The notes under the pieces are model-generated. The model was not told where the DNA came from. It was given only the letters and a program-made list of their open reading frames with translations, and did not search any database. From an uncultured Dechloromonas sp. (GTDB taxonomy: Bacteria; Pseudomonadota; Gammaproteobacteria; Burkholderiales; Rhodocyclaceae), in assembly GCF_945957265.1 (NCBI RefSeq), contig NZ_CAMFKO010000001.1, positions 207,043-271,042 of the forward strand: a stretch of DNA of 64,000 nt, in the 5' to 3' direction. Of this stretch, positions 1 to 8,038 are shown in pieces. Position numbers and translations under genes: made by a program. How positions within the stretch are numbered: the stretch's first letter is position 1; each line of letters starts with the position of its first letter.

Positions 1-737
1 ATGTAGCGGACCAGTTCGCGGGCGATGCGCGGCGCCTGGAACAGGTCGTCGACCTTGAGGCGCACGCCGGTCACCCGGTCGTCCATCTGGTAAAGCTTCT
101 GCGCGTCCTCGAGATTGATCAGCGCCAGCCCGGAATCGTATTCGTACATGCCGACCTCGAAGATGCCGACCACGCGGAAGGACTTCAGGCGCGGCACCAC
201 GCCGGCCGGCGTCACCGTGCCCTGCGGCGCGATCAGCGTCACCTTGTCGCCGGTGAAGACGCGCAGCGAGCGCGCCAGGTCGGCGCCGAGGACGACCCCG
301 AACTCGCCCGGACGCAGGTCGTCGAGGCTGCCGCTCTGGATGGTCTTGCGGAAATCCGCCACCTTGTCTTCCTGGTCGGGCAGGATGCCGCGCACGATGG
401 TGCCCTTGACGCCCCCATCGACGCTGAACATCCCCTGCGACTGCACGAAGGGCGCCGTCGCGCGGACCTCCGGATGCTTCATCGCCTGCTGCGCGATCGC
501 CGGCCAGCCGGTCAGTTCGCCGTTGATGCCGGTGATCTGGATATGCGAGGCGACGCCGAGGATGCGCGTGCGCAGCTCCTTCTGGAAGCCGTTCATCACC
601 GAGAGGACGACGATCAGCGCCGCCACGCCGAGCCCGATGCCGAGCATCGAGATCAGGGAAATGAATGAAATGAAATGGTTGCGTCGCTTGGCCCGCGTGT
701 AGCGCAGGCCGATCAACAGTTCGTAGGGCAATGCCAT
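1..737 (-). CDS. lolC: LolC/LolE-type lipoprotein-releasing ABC transporter permease (N-terminal part)
   Basis: This is the permease subunit of the LolCDE complex, which extracts outer-membrane lipoproteins from the inner membrane and hands them to LolA. The reading frame starts at ATG 737 and runs off the left edge, so only about 245 codons of a roughly 415-residue protein are present. The start MALPYELLIGLRYTRAKR, a transmembrane helix at about residues 25-50 (LGIGLGVAALIVVLSVMN) and the following periplasmic MacB-like domain are characteristic of the family. The frame extends beyond the window, so the C-terminal helices are unseen. LolC and LolE paralogues cannot be told apart from this half alone. 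A lolA gene is present elsewhere in the window at 27,233. Confidence 0.9.
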   Translation of the reverse strand, partial: MALPYELLIGLRYTRAKRRNHFISFISLISMLGIGLGVAALIVVLSVMNGFQKELRTRILGVASHIQITGINGELTGWPAIAQQAMKHPEVRATAPFVQSQGMFSVDGGVKGTIVRGILPDQEDKVADFRKTIQSGSLDDLRPGEFGVVLGADLARSLRVFTGDKVTLIAPQGTVTPAGVVPRLKSFRVVGIFEVGMYEYDSGLALINLEDAQKLYQMDDRVTGVRLKVDDLFQAPRIARELVRY

Positions 738-818
738 TCGTATGCTAGCGGGCGTGAAAAGTCGCCATGGTACACTCTTCGGCCTCATCCCACCCTGACC
801 GAACCGCGAACGCTTCCC

Positions 819-1853
819 GTGCACCTCACCCTGCTTGTCCCCGAACTGATCTGGCCTGAACCGAACGACCAACTGACCCTCGGGAAGCTCTCGGTGCCGG
901 GCTTCGAATGGCTGGCCGCCCGCGCCCGCCTCGACCGCCGGCCGAAACAGGCTTTCGAAATCGCGCTCGCCCGGCTGTTCGGCACCGACGACATGCCCTT
1001 CGGCCCGCTGCGCCTGCTCGGCGAAGCCATCGGCGATGCGGCCCGCGACGGCCACTGGCTGTGCGCCGACCCGGTCCACCTGCGCTTTCACCATGAGCGC
1101 ATCGTGCTCGCCGACGCCGGCGCCTTCGACGTGGACGACGACGAAGCCACGGCCCTCGCCGGCGCCCTGAACGAAACCTTTGCCGACGTCGGCCGCTTCC
1201 ACGTCGCCACCGCCCGCCGCTGGTACCTGCGCCTCCACGAAGCCGTCGACCACCCGGTCGAACCGCTGTCGACCATGGCCGGCCGGCGCATGGACGGCGA
1301 ACTGTCCGGCAAGGAAAGCCGCCTCACCCGCTGGCTCAACGAAGTGCAGATGTTCCTCCACGGCCACCCGGTCAACGCCAGGCGCCAGGCCGCAGGCAAG
1401 CCGGCCATCAACAGCCTGTGGCTGTGGGGAGGCGGAACCCTGCCGGCGCTGCAGACCGCCGCCTGGTCGGCGGTCTCGACCTGCAACCCGCTGGCGACCG
1501 GACTGGCCCTGGCTTCGGGCATCCCCGCCGAGCCGCTGCCGGCCAGCCTGGCCGAACTGCTCGAACGCGCCAAGGGCGACCGCCAGCTGGTCGTCCTCGA
1601 CGCCCTGCTGCCGCCCGTGCTGTACGAGGACGGCCAAGCCTGGAAACAGGCCTGGCAGGCGCTGGATGACGACTGGTTCGCCCCGCTGCAGGGCGCCGCC
1701 GGCCGCCGCATCGAAAGCCTGAGCATCGTCGCCCCGACCATCTACGGCGAGCTGACCTGGACCCTGCGCGGCAAGGACCGCTGGAAATTCTGGCGCCAGG
1801 GCCGCCCGCTCGCCGCCCTCGCCAGGGAACTGGCCGAAGGAAACGCTTCGTGA
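819..1853 (+). CDS. RpfE-type protein (phosphoglycerate mutase/alkaline-phosphatase-superfamily-like), upstream of recJ
   Basis: The 344-residue protein begins HLTLLVPELIWPEPND after a GTG start at 819. The open frame reaches back to 675, but the extra residues look non-coding and overlap the lolC start region. It resembles proteins annotated as RpfE or as cofactor-independent phosphoglycerate-mutase-like, which sit directly in front of recJ in Xanthomonas and many betaproteobacteria. Recognisable patches are the central WLCADPVHLRFHHERIVLAD and INSLWLWGGG. No signal peptide or membrane segment is visible, so it is probably cytosolic. It overlaps recJ by four bases and is almost surely co-transcribed with it. 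Biochemical function is not established; the Xanthomonas gene was named for an effect on virulence-factor regulation. Confidence 0.8.
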   Translation: MHLTLLVPELIWPEPNDQLTLGKLSVPGFEWLAARARLDRRPKQAFEIALARLFGTDDMPFGPLRLLGEAIGDAARDGHWLCADPVHLRFHHERIVLADAGAFDVDDDEATALAGALNETFADVGRFHVATARRWYLRLHEAVDHPVEPLSTMAGRRMDGELSGKESRLTRWLNEVQMFLHGHPVNARRQAAGKPAINSLWLWGGGTLPALQTAAWSAVSTCNPLATGLALASGIPAEPLPASLAELLERAKGDRQLVVLDALLPPVLYEDGQAWKQAWQALDDDWFAPLQGAAGRRIESLSIVAPTIYGELTWTLRGKDRWKFWRQGRPLAALARELAEGNAS

Positions 1854-3538
1854 CCCGAATCACCACCCGCAGCGCCCCGCCCCGTGTCGTCTGGCAACTC
1901 GAACAGCAGGGGCTGCACCCGCTGCTCGCCCGCCTCTACGCCGCGCGCGGCATCACCGACAAGGCCGAGCTCGACTACGAGCTGAAGTCGCTGATCCCGC
2001 CCGCCGCCCTGACCCACGCCGGCGACGCCGCGCAACTGCTGGCCGACGCCATCGAGGCCGAGGCCAAGCTGCTGATCATCGGCGACTACGACTGCGACGG
2101 CGCCACCGCCACCGCCGTCGGCATGCGCGCCCTGAAGGCGCTCGGCGCCGATGTCGACTTCCTGCTTCCCGACCGCTTCAAGCTCGGCTACGGCCTGTCG
2201 CCGGAAATCGTCGATGTCGCAGCCGAGCAGTCGCCCGACCTGATCATCACCGTCGACAACGGCATCGCCAGCCTCGAAGGGGTCGCCCGCGCCCAGCAGC
2301 ACGGCATCGCCACGCTGATCACCGACCACCACCTGCCCGGCGACACGCTGCCCGACGCCGAGTGCATCGTGAACCCCAACCAGCCCGGCTGCGATTTCCC
2401 GTCCAAGTGCATCGCCGGCGTCGGCGTCATGTTCTACGTGATGCTCGCCCTGCGCGCCGAACTGCGCGAACGCGGTTATTTTGCCGAGCGCCCGGAACCC
2501 AACTTCGCCAACCTGCTCGACCTCGTCGCGCTGGGCACGGTCGCCGACGTGGTCAAGCTCGACCGCAACAACCGCATCCTGGTCAGCCAGGGCCTGAAGC
2601 GCATGCGCGCCGGCCACATGCAGACCGGCATCGCCGCCCTGTTCAAGGCCGCCGCCCGCGATCCGAAGCGCGCCACCGCCTTCGACCTCGGCTTCCTGCT
2701 CGGCCCGCGCCTCAATGCCGCCGGCCGCCTGGCAGACATGCGCCTCGGCGTCGAATGCCTGCTCACCGACGACCCGGCACGCGCCCTGAGCATCGCCCAG
2801 CAACTCGACAACTTCAACCGCGAGCGCCGCGAAATCGAGGCCGGCATGCAGGAACAGGCGCTGCACCTGCTCGAGTCGATGGTCGTCGACGATGCCGCCG
2901 CCGGCATCGCGCTGTTCGACGCCGGCTGGCACGAAGGCGTCGTCGGCATCCTCGCCTCGCGCATCAAGGACCGCCTGCACCGCCCGGTGTTCGCCTTCGC
3001 GCCCGGCGAAGGCGGCATCATCAAGGGTTCCGGCCGCTCCATCCCCGGCCTCCACCTGCGCGATGCGCTCGACCTCGTCGCCAAGCGCCAGCCCGGCCTG
3101 CTGGTACGCTTCGGCGGCCACGCCATGGCGGCCGGCGCCACCCTGCGCGAAGGCGACTTCGAACGCTTCAGCGAGACTTTCGCCGCCGTCGCCAGGGAAC
3201 TGCTAGCCCCGGCCGACCTGACCCGCACGCTGGAAACCGACGGCAACCTCGAAGGCGGCTACCTGTCGCTGGAAGCCGCCCGCCTGCTGGAAAACGAAAT
3301 CTGGGGCCAGGGTTTCCCGGCGCCGCTGTTCGTCGATGAATTCGATGTCGAACAGCAGCGCGTGCTCAAGGAAAAGCACCTCAAGCTGCGCCTGCGCAAG
3401 GGCAACAGCCGCATCGACGCCATCCAGTTCAACTTCGCAACCCAGCCCGGCAACCGCACCCGGGCCGCCTACCGGCTGGCGATCAACGAGTACATGGGCG
3501 TCGAAAACCCGCAGCTGATGGTCGAATACCTGGAATGA
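1850..3538 (+). CDS. recJ: Single-stranded-DNA-specific 5'-3' exonuclease RecJ
   Basis: RecJ degrades single-stranded DNA 5' to 3' in recombinational repair (RecFOR pathway) and mismatch repair. The 562-residue product has the DHH-family motifs in order: IIGDYDCDGATATA at about residue 75, VDNGIAS, the DHH signature ITDHHLPGDTLPD at about 155, then the DHHA1 domain with GRSIPGLHLRDAL and the FGGHAMAAGATL motif at about 425, and a C-terminal OB-fold region. Length matches the family (about 560-575). Translation starts at GTG 1850, which overlaps the stop codon of the RpfE-type gene, so the two are translationally coupled. A nested hairpin follows the stop. Confidence 0.97.
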   Translation: MTRITTRSAPPRVVWQLEQQGLHPLLARLYAARGITDKAELDYELKSLIPPAALTHAGDAAQLLADAIEAEAKLLIIGDYDCDGATATAVGMRALKALGADVDFLLPDRFKLGYGLSPEIVDVAAEQSPDLIITVDNGIASLEGVARAQQHGIATLITDHHLPGDTLPDAECIVNPNQPGCDFPSKCIAGVGVMFYVMLALRAELRERGYFAERPEPNFANLLDLVALGTVADVVKLDRNNRILVSQGLKRMRAGHMQTGIAALFKAAARDPKRATAFDLGFLLGPRLNAAGRLADMRLGVECLLTDDPARALSIAQQLDNFNRERREIEAGMQEQALHLLESMVVDDAAAGIALFDAGWHEGVVGILASRIKDRLHRPVFAFAPGEGGIIKGSGRSIPGLHLRDALDLVAKRQPGLLVRFGGHAMAAGATLREGDFERFSETFAAVARELLAPADLTRTLETDGNLEGGYLSLEAARLLENEIWGQGFPAPLFVDEFDVEQQRVLKEKHLKLRLRKGNSRIDAIQFNFATQPGNRTRAAYRLAINEYMGVENPQLMVEYLE

Positions 3539-3540
3539 AG

Positions 3541-3594
3541 CCGGCCGGGACGTCGGCAAGCCCGCCGACGCGGCCCCGATAGCCGCCCGGCCGG
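3541..3594. terminator. Nested GC-rich hairpin between convergent genes
   Basis: An outer perfect 9-bp stem (3541-3549 with 3586-3594) encloses a perfect 7-bp hairpin (3551-3557 with 3564-3570, loop of six). It fills the whole space between recJ, ending at 3538, and the lipoprotein gene read towards it, ending at 3595, as expected of a bidirectional stop signal. There is no clear T-tract, so simple intrinsic termination is uncertain. Confidence 0.5.
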
Positions 3595-4143
3595 TCAGTC
3601 GCCGCCGGTTTCGGGAAACACCAGATCGACGCGGCGCATCAAGCGTCCGCATTCGGACGAACGGCAAGTGCCGGGCCTGACCTCGCCGCCGCCGACCCGC
3701 CGCCTGATCTGGTAGGCGCTGACGCCGTGCTTTTTCAGCACGGTGGCGACGGCACCGATGCGCGAATCGACGATCGCCAGGTTGAAGGAACGACTGCCGT
3801 GGTCGGCGGCATACCCGACCAGGGTTACCGACTGGCGCCGCTCGGCCAGCAGGCGGGCGGCCAGCAGCTTGAGCTTGCGCCGCTCGGACGAGGCGATGGT
3901 GCTCGAGCCCGGCGCAAAGAAAATGCTTTCATCCGGATTGACCGGCAAGCCCTCGTTCCTTCCCGGCGTCGGCGACTGCTCCGGCGCGCCCGGCCCCGCC
4001 GCAGCCTCGACCCGCGCTGTCGCCGGCCCGGACGCCTCGCCGGCGACGGCCGGCGCTTCCGGCCGGGGATTGGCGGCGCATCCGGCAAGCAAGGCGAGGA
4101 GAAGCGGCATGGCGACACGCAGCACCATGCCCCTACTCCGCAT
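3595..4143 (-). CDS. OmpA-domain lipoprotein
   Basis: The 182-residue product has a lipoprotein signal, with the hydrophobic stretch VAMPLLLALLAGC ending in a lipobox cysteine at about residue 22. A proline/alanine-rich linker of about 50 residues follows, then an OmpA-like peptidoglycan-binding domain from about residue 72. Visible OmpA features are the FFAPGSSTI strand, GYAADHGSRSFN (Asp of the DAP-binding pair), DSRIGAVATVLKKHGV (Arg) and the terminal RRVDLVF. A cysteine pair in GTCRSSEC may form a disulfide. It probably anchors the outer membrane to the cell wall. It overlaps the end of the marR gene by 11 bases, so it is likely expressed with it; an internal Met at 4128 would remove the overlap. 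Its job in relation to the antiporter genes is unknown. Confidence 0.8.
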   Translation of the reverse strand: MRSRGMVLRVAMPLLLALLAGCAANPRPEAPAVAGEASGPATARVEAAAGPGAPEQSPTPGRNEGLPVNPDESIFFAPGSSTIASSERRKLKLLAARLLAERRQSVTLVGYAADHGSRSFNLAIVDSRIGAVATVLKKHGVSAYQIRRRVGGGEVRPGTCRSSECGRLMRRVDLVFPETGGD

Positions 4144-4624
4144 CGCGCACCATGTCGGCCAGGGGAATCCGCGCGAACTGCTCGTCCCTGTCCTGCAGAT
4201 GGCTGATCAGCTCGGCTAGATTGATATTCAATGTTTTCAGCGCAACTTCGGGCAGGCCGGCGAGCGCCGCCGGCAGCACGCCCTCGGCCGGCCCCGGCAG
4301 ACGCGCGATGACATCCCGGCCGGAAGCGGCGAGAACCAGACCGACCCGGCGCCTGTCGGCCGCCGTCTTCTGTTTTTCCAGGTAACCCTGGCCGACCAGC
4401 CTTTCCACCAGCTGGCTGCAGGTCGACTGATGTATCCCCAGGCGCTGGGCCAGCTCGGTGACGCCGATGGCCGGGGCGCGCTCGACCTCCTGGAGTATCC
4501 ACATCTGGCTGCCCGGCAGGCCGCAGCACTGCTCGATGAGACGGAAATACTGGCGCATGGTGCCGTAGATGACGCGGAATTGCTGCAGCACTTCGAGCGA
4601 CAGACTGGACGTGGGAGTCTTCAT
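4133..4624 (-). CDS. MarR-family transcriptional regulator
   Basis: A winged-helix repressor-type protein of 163 residues from ATG 4624; an in-frame start at 4651 would add nine residues but lies inside the predicted operator. The helix-turn-helix runs IGVTELAQRLGIHQSTCSQLVERLVGQGYL, followed by the MarR wing with the KTAADRRRVGLVLAASG signature. The flanking helices that form the dimer interface and ligand pocket (FRVIYGTMRQYFRLIEQCC, with paired cysteines) are present. It is divergent from the two-antiporter operon starting at 4733, and the space between them holds two overlapping promoters with a palindrome, so it most likely controls both directions. The ligand is unknown; the adjacent cysteines near residue 30 could sense oxidation, but that is speculation. 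Confidence 0.9.
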   Translation of the reverse strand: MKTPTSSLSLEVLQQFRVIYGTMRQYFRLIEQCCGLPGSQMWILQEVERAPAIGVTELAQRLGIHQSTCSQLVERLVGQGYLEKQKTAADRRRVGLVLAASGRDVIARLPGPAEGVLPAALAGLPEVALKTLNINLAELISHLQDRDEQFARIPLADMVRDAE

Positions 4625-4629
4625 AAAAA

Positions 4630-4679
4630 TTGCACTAAACGAGTGCGGCAATTATATTTATAACCAATGTAGTTTACAA
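4630..4679. promoter_or_regulatory. Overlapping divergent promoters with a MarR-type palindrome
   Basis: On the minus strand TTGTAA (4674-4679) and TATAAT (4651-4656) are separated by exactly 17 bases and point to marR. On the plus strand TTGCAC (4630-4635) and TATATT (4653-4658), also 17 bases apart, point to the antiporter operon. A perfect inverted repeat GCACT-AAACG-AGTGC (4632-4646) with outer AATT arms lies between the plus-strand hexamers and just downstream of the minus-strand -10, which is where a repressor could block both promoters. Operator identity is inferred. Confidence 0.65.
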
Positions 4680-4732
4680 CCACCCACCGCACACTTCATT
4701 GGGCCAGCCCGACGCGGGCGACTTTCATCCTC

Positions 4733-5944
4733 ATGCTGAACTCCATCCAGCTCTTCGGTTTCGTTCTGCTTGGCGGCCTGCTCGCCGGCGAAACCGCGCG
4801 CCGGCTGGCCAGACTGCCGAGAACAACGGGCTATGTGCTGTTCGGCCTCCTGGTCGGGCAGAGCGGCAGCAACTGGGTGACGCCGCTGCATGTCGAGTCG
4901 GCCCAGTTGTTCATCGACCTGGCCCTCGGCCTGATCCTGTTCGAACTCGGCTACCTGGTGCCGGCCGTCAGCCGTGCGCAACGCCTGATCCGCCTGCGGA
5001 GCGGGGCCGCCGTCGCCTGCGCCTCCGGCGGGCTGCTTTTTGCCGGCTTCGTCGCCAACGCGGTGCCGGTCGGCGTGGCGCTGTTCGCGGCGGCGCTCTG
5101 CCTGGCCACCTCGCCGGCCATCAGCATCGCCACCTGCAGCGATGTCGGAGCCCGGGGCGAGCGCACCGGCCTGCTCTACACCCTGGTCGCCATCAACGGC
5201 GTGATCGCCTTCGCCATCGTCATGCTGATCCTGCCCTTCCTCGACGACAGCCAGGCCCTCGGCACCTTCGGGCGCCTGACCACGGCCTTCGGCAGCATCG
5301 TCGGCTCCTTCCTGCTCGGCGGGGCATGCGCCGCGATCGTCCTGTTCGGGGCCGAGCGCCTCGAACGCCTGGCCGAGCACCAGCACCTGCTGATACTCGG
5401 CACCATCGTGCTCGGCGTCGGCACCGCCATCTATCTCGACATTTCGGTCTTTCTGCCCATGCTCGTCTTCGGCGCCATGGTCAGGGCGATCGACCACGAC
5501 CACAAGGTGGTCGCCATCCGCATCGCCAGCGATGCCCGCGTCTTCCTGGTCATCACCTTCGTGCTGGCCGGGGCGGCGCTCGATATCGGCCACCTATTTT
5601 CCTACTGGCGCGAAGCGCTGCTGATTTCCCTGCTGCGCTTTATCGGGCAATGGGCAGCCCTCCGATACTGCCGCCGGGATCTGGCCCTGAGCCGGCGCGA
5701 ATGCCTGCTCTTCGGCATCGGCCTGCAGCCGATGTCGAGTGTCGCGCTGGTGCTGCTGGTCAATATGCAGACGCTACACAACCGGATGAGCCCGGACCTG
5801 GTCGGCATGCTGATGGCGACCATCCTGCTCATGCAATTGCTCGGACCGCTGGCCACGCAGACGGCCATCCTCGGCTTCGGCGAGGCGACGCGGCTGCAGC
5901 CCGCCGCCGAGCCGCCGACCACCCATCGACAAGGAGTTTCGTGA
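4733..5944 (+). CDS. CPA2-family cation:proton antiporter (first copy), no RCK domain
   Basis: A polytopic membrane protein of 403 residues with the Na_H_Exchanger fold of the KefB/KefC class. Family features are TGYVLFGLLVGQSG in the second helix, the LALGLILFELGYLV helix, the ATSPAISIATCSDVGARGERTG segment and the pair VFLPMLVFGAMVRAID and VFLVITFVLAGAALDI. KefB/C carry a C-terminal nucleotide-binding RCK/KTN domain; here the chain stops about 20 residues after the last helix. It probably exchanges K+ or Na+ for protons across the inner membrane, but substrate cannot be read from sequence. It is the first gene of a plus-strand operon, overlaps the next gene in GTGATG, and is divergent from marR. 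Confidence 0.88.
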   Translation: MLNSIQLFGFVLLGGLLAGETARRLARLPRTTGYVLFGLLVGQSGSNWVTPLHVESAQLFIDLALGLILFELGYLVPAVSRAQRLIRLRSGAAVACASGGLLFAGFVANAVPVGVALFAAALCLATSPAISIATCSDVGARGERTGLLYTLVAINGVIAFAIVMLILPFLDDSQALGTFGRLTTAFGSIVGSFLLGGACAAIVLFGAERLERLAEHQHLLILGTIVLGVGTAIYLDISVFLPMLVFGAMVRAIDHDHKVVAIRIASDARVFLVITFVLAGAALDIGHLFSYWREALLISLLRFIGQWAALRYCRRDLALSRRECLLFGIGLQPMSSVALVLLVNMQTLHNRMSPDLVGMLMATILLMQLLGPLATQTAILGFGEATRLQPAAEPPTTHRQGVS

Positions 5945-6726
5945 TGGCAAGACGTCCGTTACGCATCGGGCTCTCGGCCCGCATCTACCATCCCCTGCCC
6001 GGCGCCACCGGCCTGCAGTCCAAGTCGCTGCACTACCTCGAGCAGTCGGTTGCCCACTGGGTCATGTCGCGCGAGGTCATGGTCTTCATGATTCCCTCGG
6101 TCAGCGGCGACGGCCTGGTGCACCGGAGCAGCATCCGCCTGTCCGACTATCCGCAGCATCTCGACGGCCTCGTCCTGCAGGGCGGCGCCGACATCAGCCC
6201 GCAGAGCTACGGCGAGGAGCCGGCGCAGCCCGAGTGGGCCGGCGACCGCCTGCGCGACGCCTACGAGATGGAATTGCTGCACGAGTTCATGGAGGCCGGC
6301 AAGCCGGTGCTCGGCATCTGTCGCGGCGCCCAGCTGATCAACGTCGCGCTCGGCGGCACGCTGTACCAGGATATCGCCACCCAGTACGAGCGGCCCGACA
6401 TCCACGTCCATGACGATTACGACAAGCATGCCCACGCCATTGCCTGGGAGACGGGCGGCAGCCTGGGCAAGCTCTACCCCGAGCAGGCCGGCGGGCGGGT
6501 GGTTTCCATCCACCACCAGGCGATCAAGGCGGTTGGCAAGGGCTTGCGGATCGAGGCGCGCAGCGTCGAGGACGGGCTGGTCGAGGCGGTTCGCCTCGAA
6601 GGCAAATCCTATGTCCTCGGCCTGCAGTGGCACCCGGAATTCCACCCGCCGGGCAGCCCGGAGCTGCTGAACTGCACGCCCATCCTCGACGAATTCCTCA
6701 ACGCGGCGCGGGGCCGGCGATGGTAA
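5944..6726 (+). CDS. Class I glutamine-amidotransferase-like gamma-glutamyl hydrolase (peptidase C26, PuuD-like)
   Basis: The 260-residue product starts at ATG 5944, overlapping the stop of the antiporter gene. It has the class I amidotransferase fold with the nucleophile elbow GICRGAQLINVALGG (Cys at about residue 122) and the partner His-Glu in LQWHPEFHPPG near residue 236; GLVLQGGADISP forms the oxyanion region. This is the PuuD / gamma-glutamyl-gamma-aminobutyrate hydrolase type, which cuts gamma-glutamyl amide bonds without a partner synthetase domain. All catalytic residues appear intact. Its place between two antiporters and upstream of a gamma-glutamyl ligase homologue suggests that it turns over a gamma-glutamyl compound linked to transport; the actual substrate is unknown. 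Confidence 0.85.
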   Translation: MARRPLRIGLSARIYHPLPGATGLQSKSLHYLEQSVAHWVMSREVMVFMIPSVSGDGLVHRSSIRLSDYPQHLDGLVLQGGADISPQSYGEEPAQPEWAGDRLRDAYEMELLHEFMEAGKPVLGICRGAQLINVALGGTLYQDIATQYERPDIHVHDDYDKHAHAIAWETGGSLGKLYPEQAGGRVVSIHHQAIKAVGKGLRIEARSVEDGLVEAVRLEGKSYVLGLQWHPEFHPPGSPELLNCTPILDEFLNAARGRRW

Positions 6727-6769
6727 GGCCGGGCCTGGCCTTGTCGCGGCGCACGACCGGGAGCCGGAG

Positions 6770-8038
6770 ATGATCGACCGCCTGCTCGCCCCGCTGCGCC
6801 ACGCCTGGGAAAGCCTGGTCGAGCGCCTGCTCTTCCTGCCGCCCTTTCCGGAAAGCATCGATTCGCTGGCCCTGTTCAGCCTGCTGCTCGTCGTCGGCCT
6901 GCTCATCGGCGAGTGGCTGCACGCCCACGCCCGCTGGCCGAAGGTCATCGGCTACGTGCTGGCCGGCATCCTGTTCGGGCCGTCGGCCCTGGGCTGGATC
7001 AGCATCGAGGCGCTGGCCCAGGCGCGGCCGATTGCCGACGCGGCGCTCGGCCTGCTGATGCTGGAGGTCGGCCGCCGCCTCGAACTGAAATGGCTGCGCC
7101 GCAACCCGGAGCTGCTGCGCGGCACGCTGGCCGACATCTCGCTCTCCTTTGCGCTGATCTTCGCCTTCGCGCTCTGGCTGGTCGGCCTGTCGCCGGCCTG
7201 GGCGGCCGCCACCGCCGCCGTCACCATGGCCTCGGCGCCGGCCGTCGTCCTGCTCACCATCGAGGAATCGCGCGCCCAGGGGCAGGTCACCGAACGCATC
7301 ATCCTGCATACCGCGATCGGCTCGGCCGCTTCCTTCGTCGCCTTCGCCGTCGTGCTCGGCATCGTGCATGCCGAATTGAGCGCCGACTGGCTGAACGCCC
7401 TCCTGCATCCGCTCTGGGTGGTGGCCGGCGCGCTGCTCGTCGGCGGCCTCGGCGCCTGGCTGGCGCTGCGCATCGCCGACGCCCTGCCCAAGCGTTCGCT
7501 GGCCCAGGTCTTCGTACTCGTCGCCTGCGCCCTGCTCGCCGTCGGCATCGCCCGCATGCTGGCCGTGCCGGTCTTCCTCACCCTTTTCCTGATGGGCGTG
7601 CTGCTCGCCGCCTGCGACCGGCGGCAGACGCTGCGCTACACCGACCTGCCCGAGGGCCACTGGCTGCTCGCCATCGTGCTCTTCGTCATCGTCGGCGCCT
7701 CCTTGCCGTGGCAGGAATTCACCTGGCTGGCCGGCCTCCAGGCGCTCGGCCTGCTGCTCGTGCGCGCCGCCGCCAAGGCCGCGGCCCTGGCCTGGGCAGG
7801 AGGCAGCCTGCCGCTGTCGAAACGGCTGCTGGTCGGCGTCGGCATCCAGCCCCTGTCGGCCACGGCGGTTTTCATGGCCTATGAAATCGCCAGCCTTTAT
7901 CCGGAGGTCGGGCGCTCCGCACTGACCCTGCCGCTGTTCGCCGCGGCGATGATGGAATTGCTCGGGCCGGCGCTCTGCCGCCTGGCCTTGAGCCGGTCCG
8001 GCGAATGCGGCGCCGGGGACAAGGGAGGTATCGCATGA
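6770..8038 (+). CDS. CPA2-family cation:proton antiporter (second copy), no RCK domain
   Basis: The 422-residue polytopic protein is a second, clearly diverged CPA2 antiporter in the same operon. It has a longer N-terminal lead of about 35 residues (with RHAWESLVERLLFLPPFPES) before the first helix. Family segments include IGYVLAGILFGPSALGW, ALGLLMLEVGRRLELK, ASAPAVVLLTIEESRAQGQ, VFLTLFLMGVLLAACD and IVLFVIVGASLP. As in the first copy there is no C-terminal RCK/KTN domain, so regulation by bound nucleotide or glutathione in the KefC manner is not encoded in this chain. The two copies may form a heterodimer or serve different ions; both ideas are inference. It overlaps the YbdK-type gene by four bases (ATGA). 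Confidence 0.88.
   Translation: MIDRLLAPLRHAWESLVERLLFLPPFPESIDSLALFSLLLVVGLLIGEWLHAHARWPKVIGYVLAGILFGPSALGWISIEALAQARPIADAALGLLMLEVGRRLELKWLRRNPELLRGTLADISLSFALIFAFALWLVGLSPAWAAATAAVTMASAPAVVLLTIEESRAQGQVTERIILHTAIGSAASFVAFAVVLGIVHAELSADWLNALLHPLWVVAGALLVGGLGAWLALRIADALPKRSLAQVFVLVACALLAVGIARMLAVPVFLTLFLMGVLLAACDRRQTLRYTDLPEGHWLLAIVLFVIVGASLPWQEFTWLAGLQALGLLLVRAAAKAAALAWAGGSLPLSKRLLVGVGIQPLSATAVFMAYEIASLYPEVGRSALTLPLFAAAMMELLGPALCRLALSRSGECGAGDKGGIA

Noticed and set aside
4699..5943. In-frame extension of the gamma-glutamyl hydrolase gene back to 4699
   Set aside because: The extension lies under the first antiporter gene and is Arg/Pro-rich nonsense; ATG 5944 overlapping the antiporter stop gives a normal-length family member.
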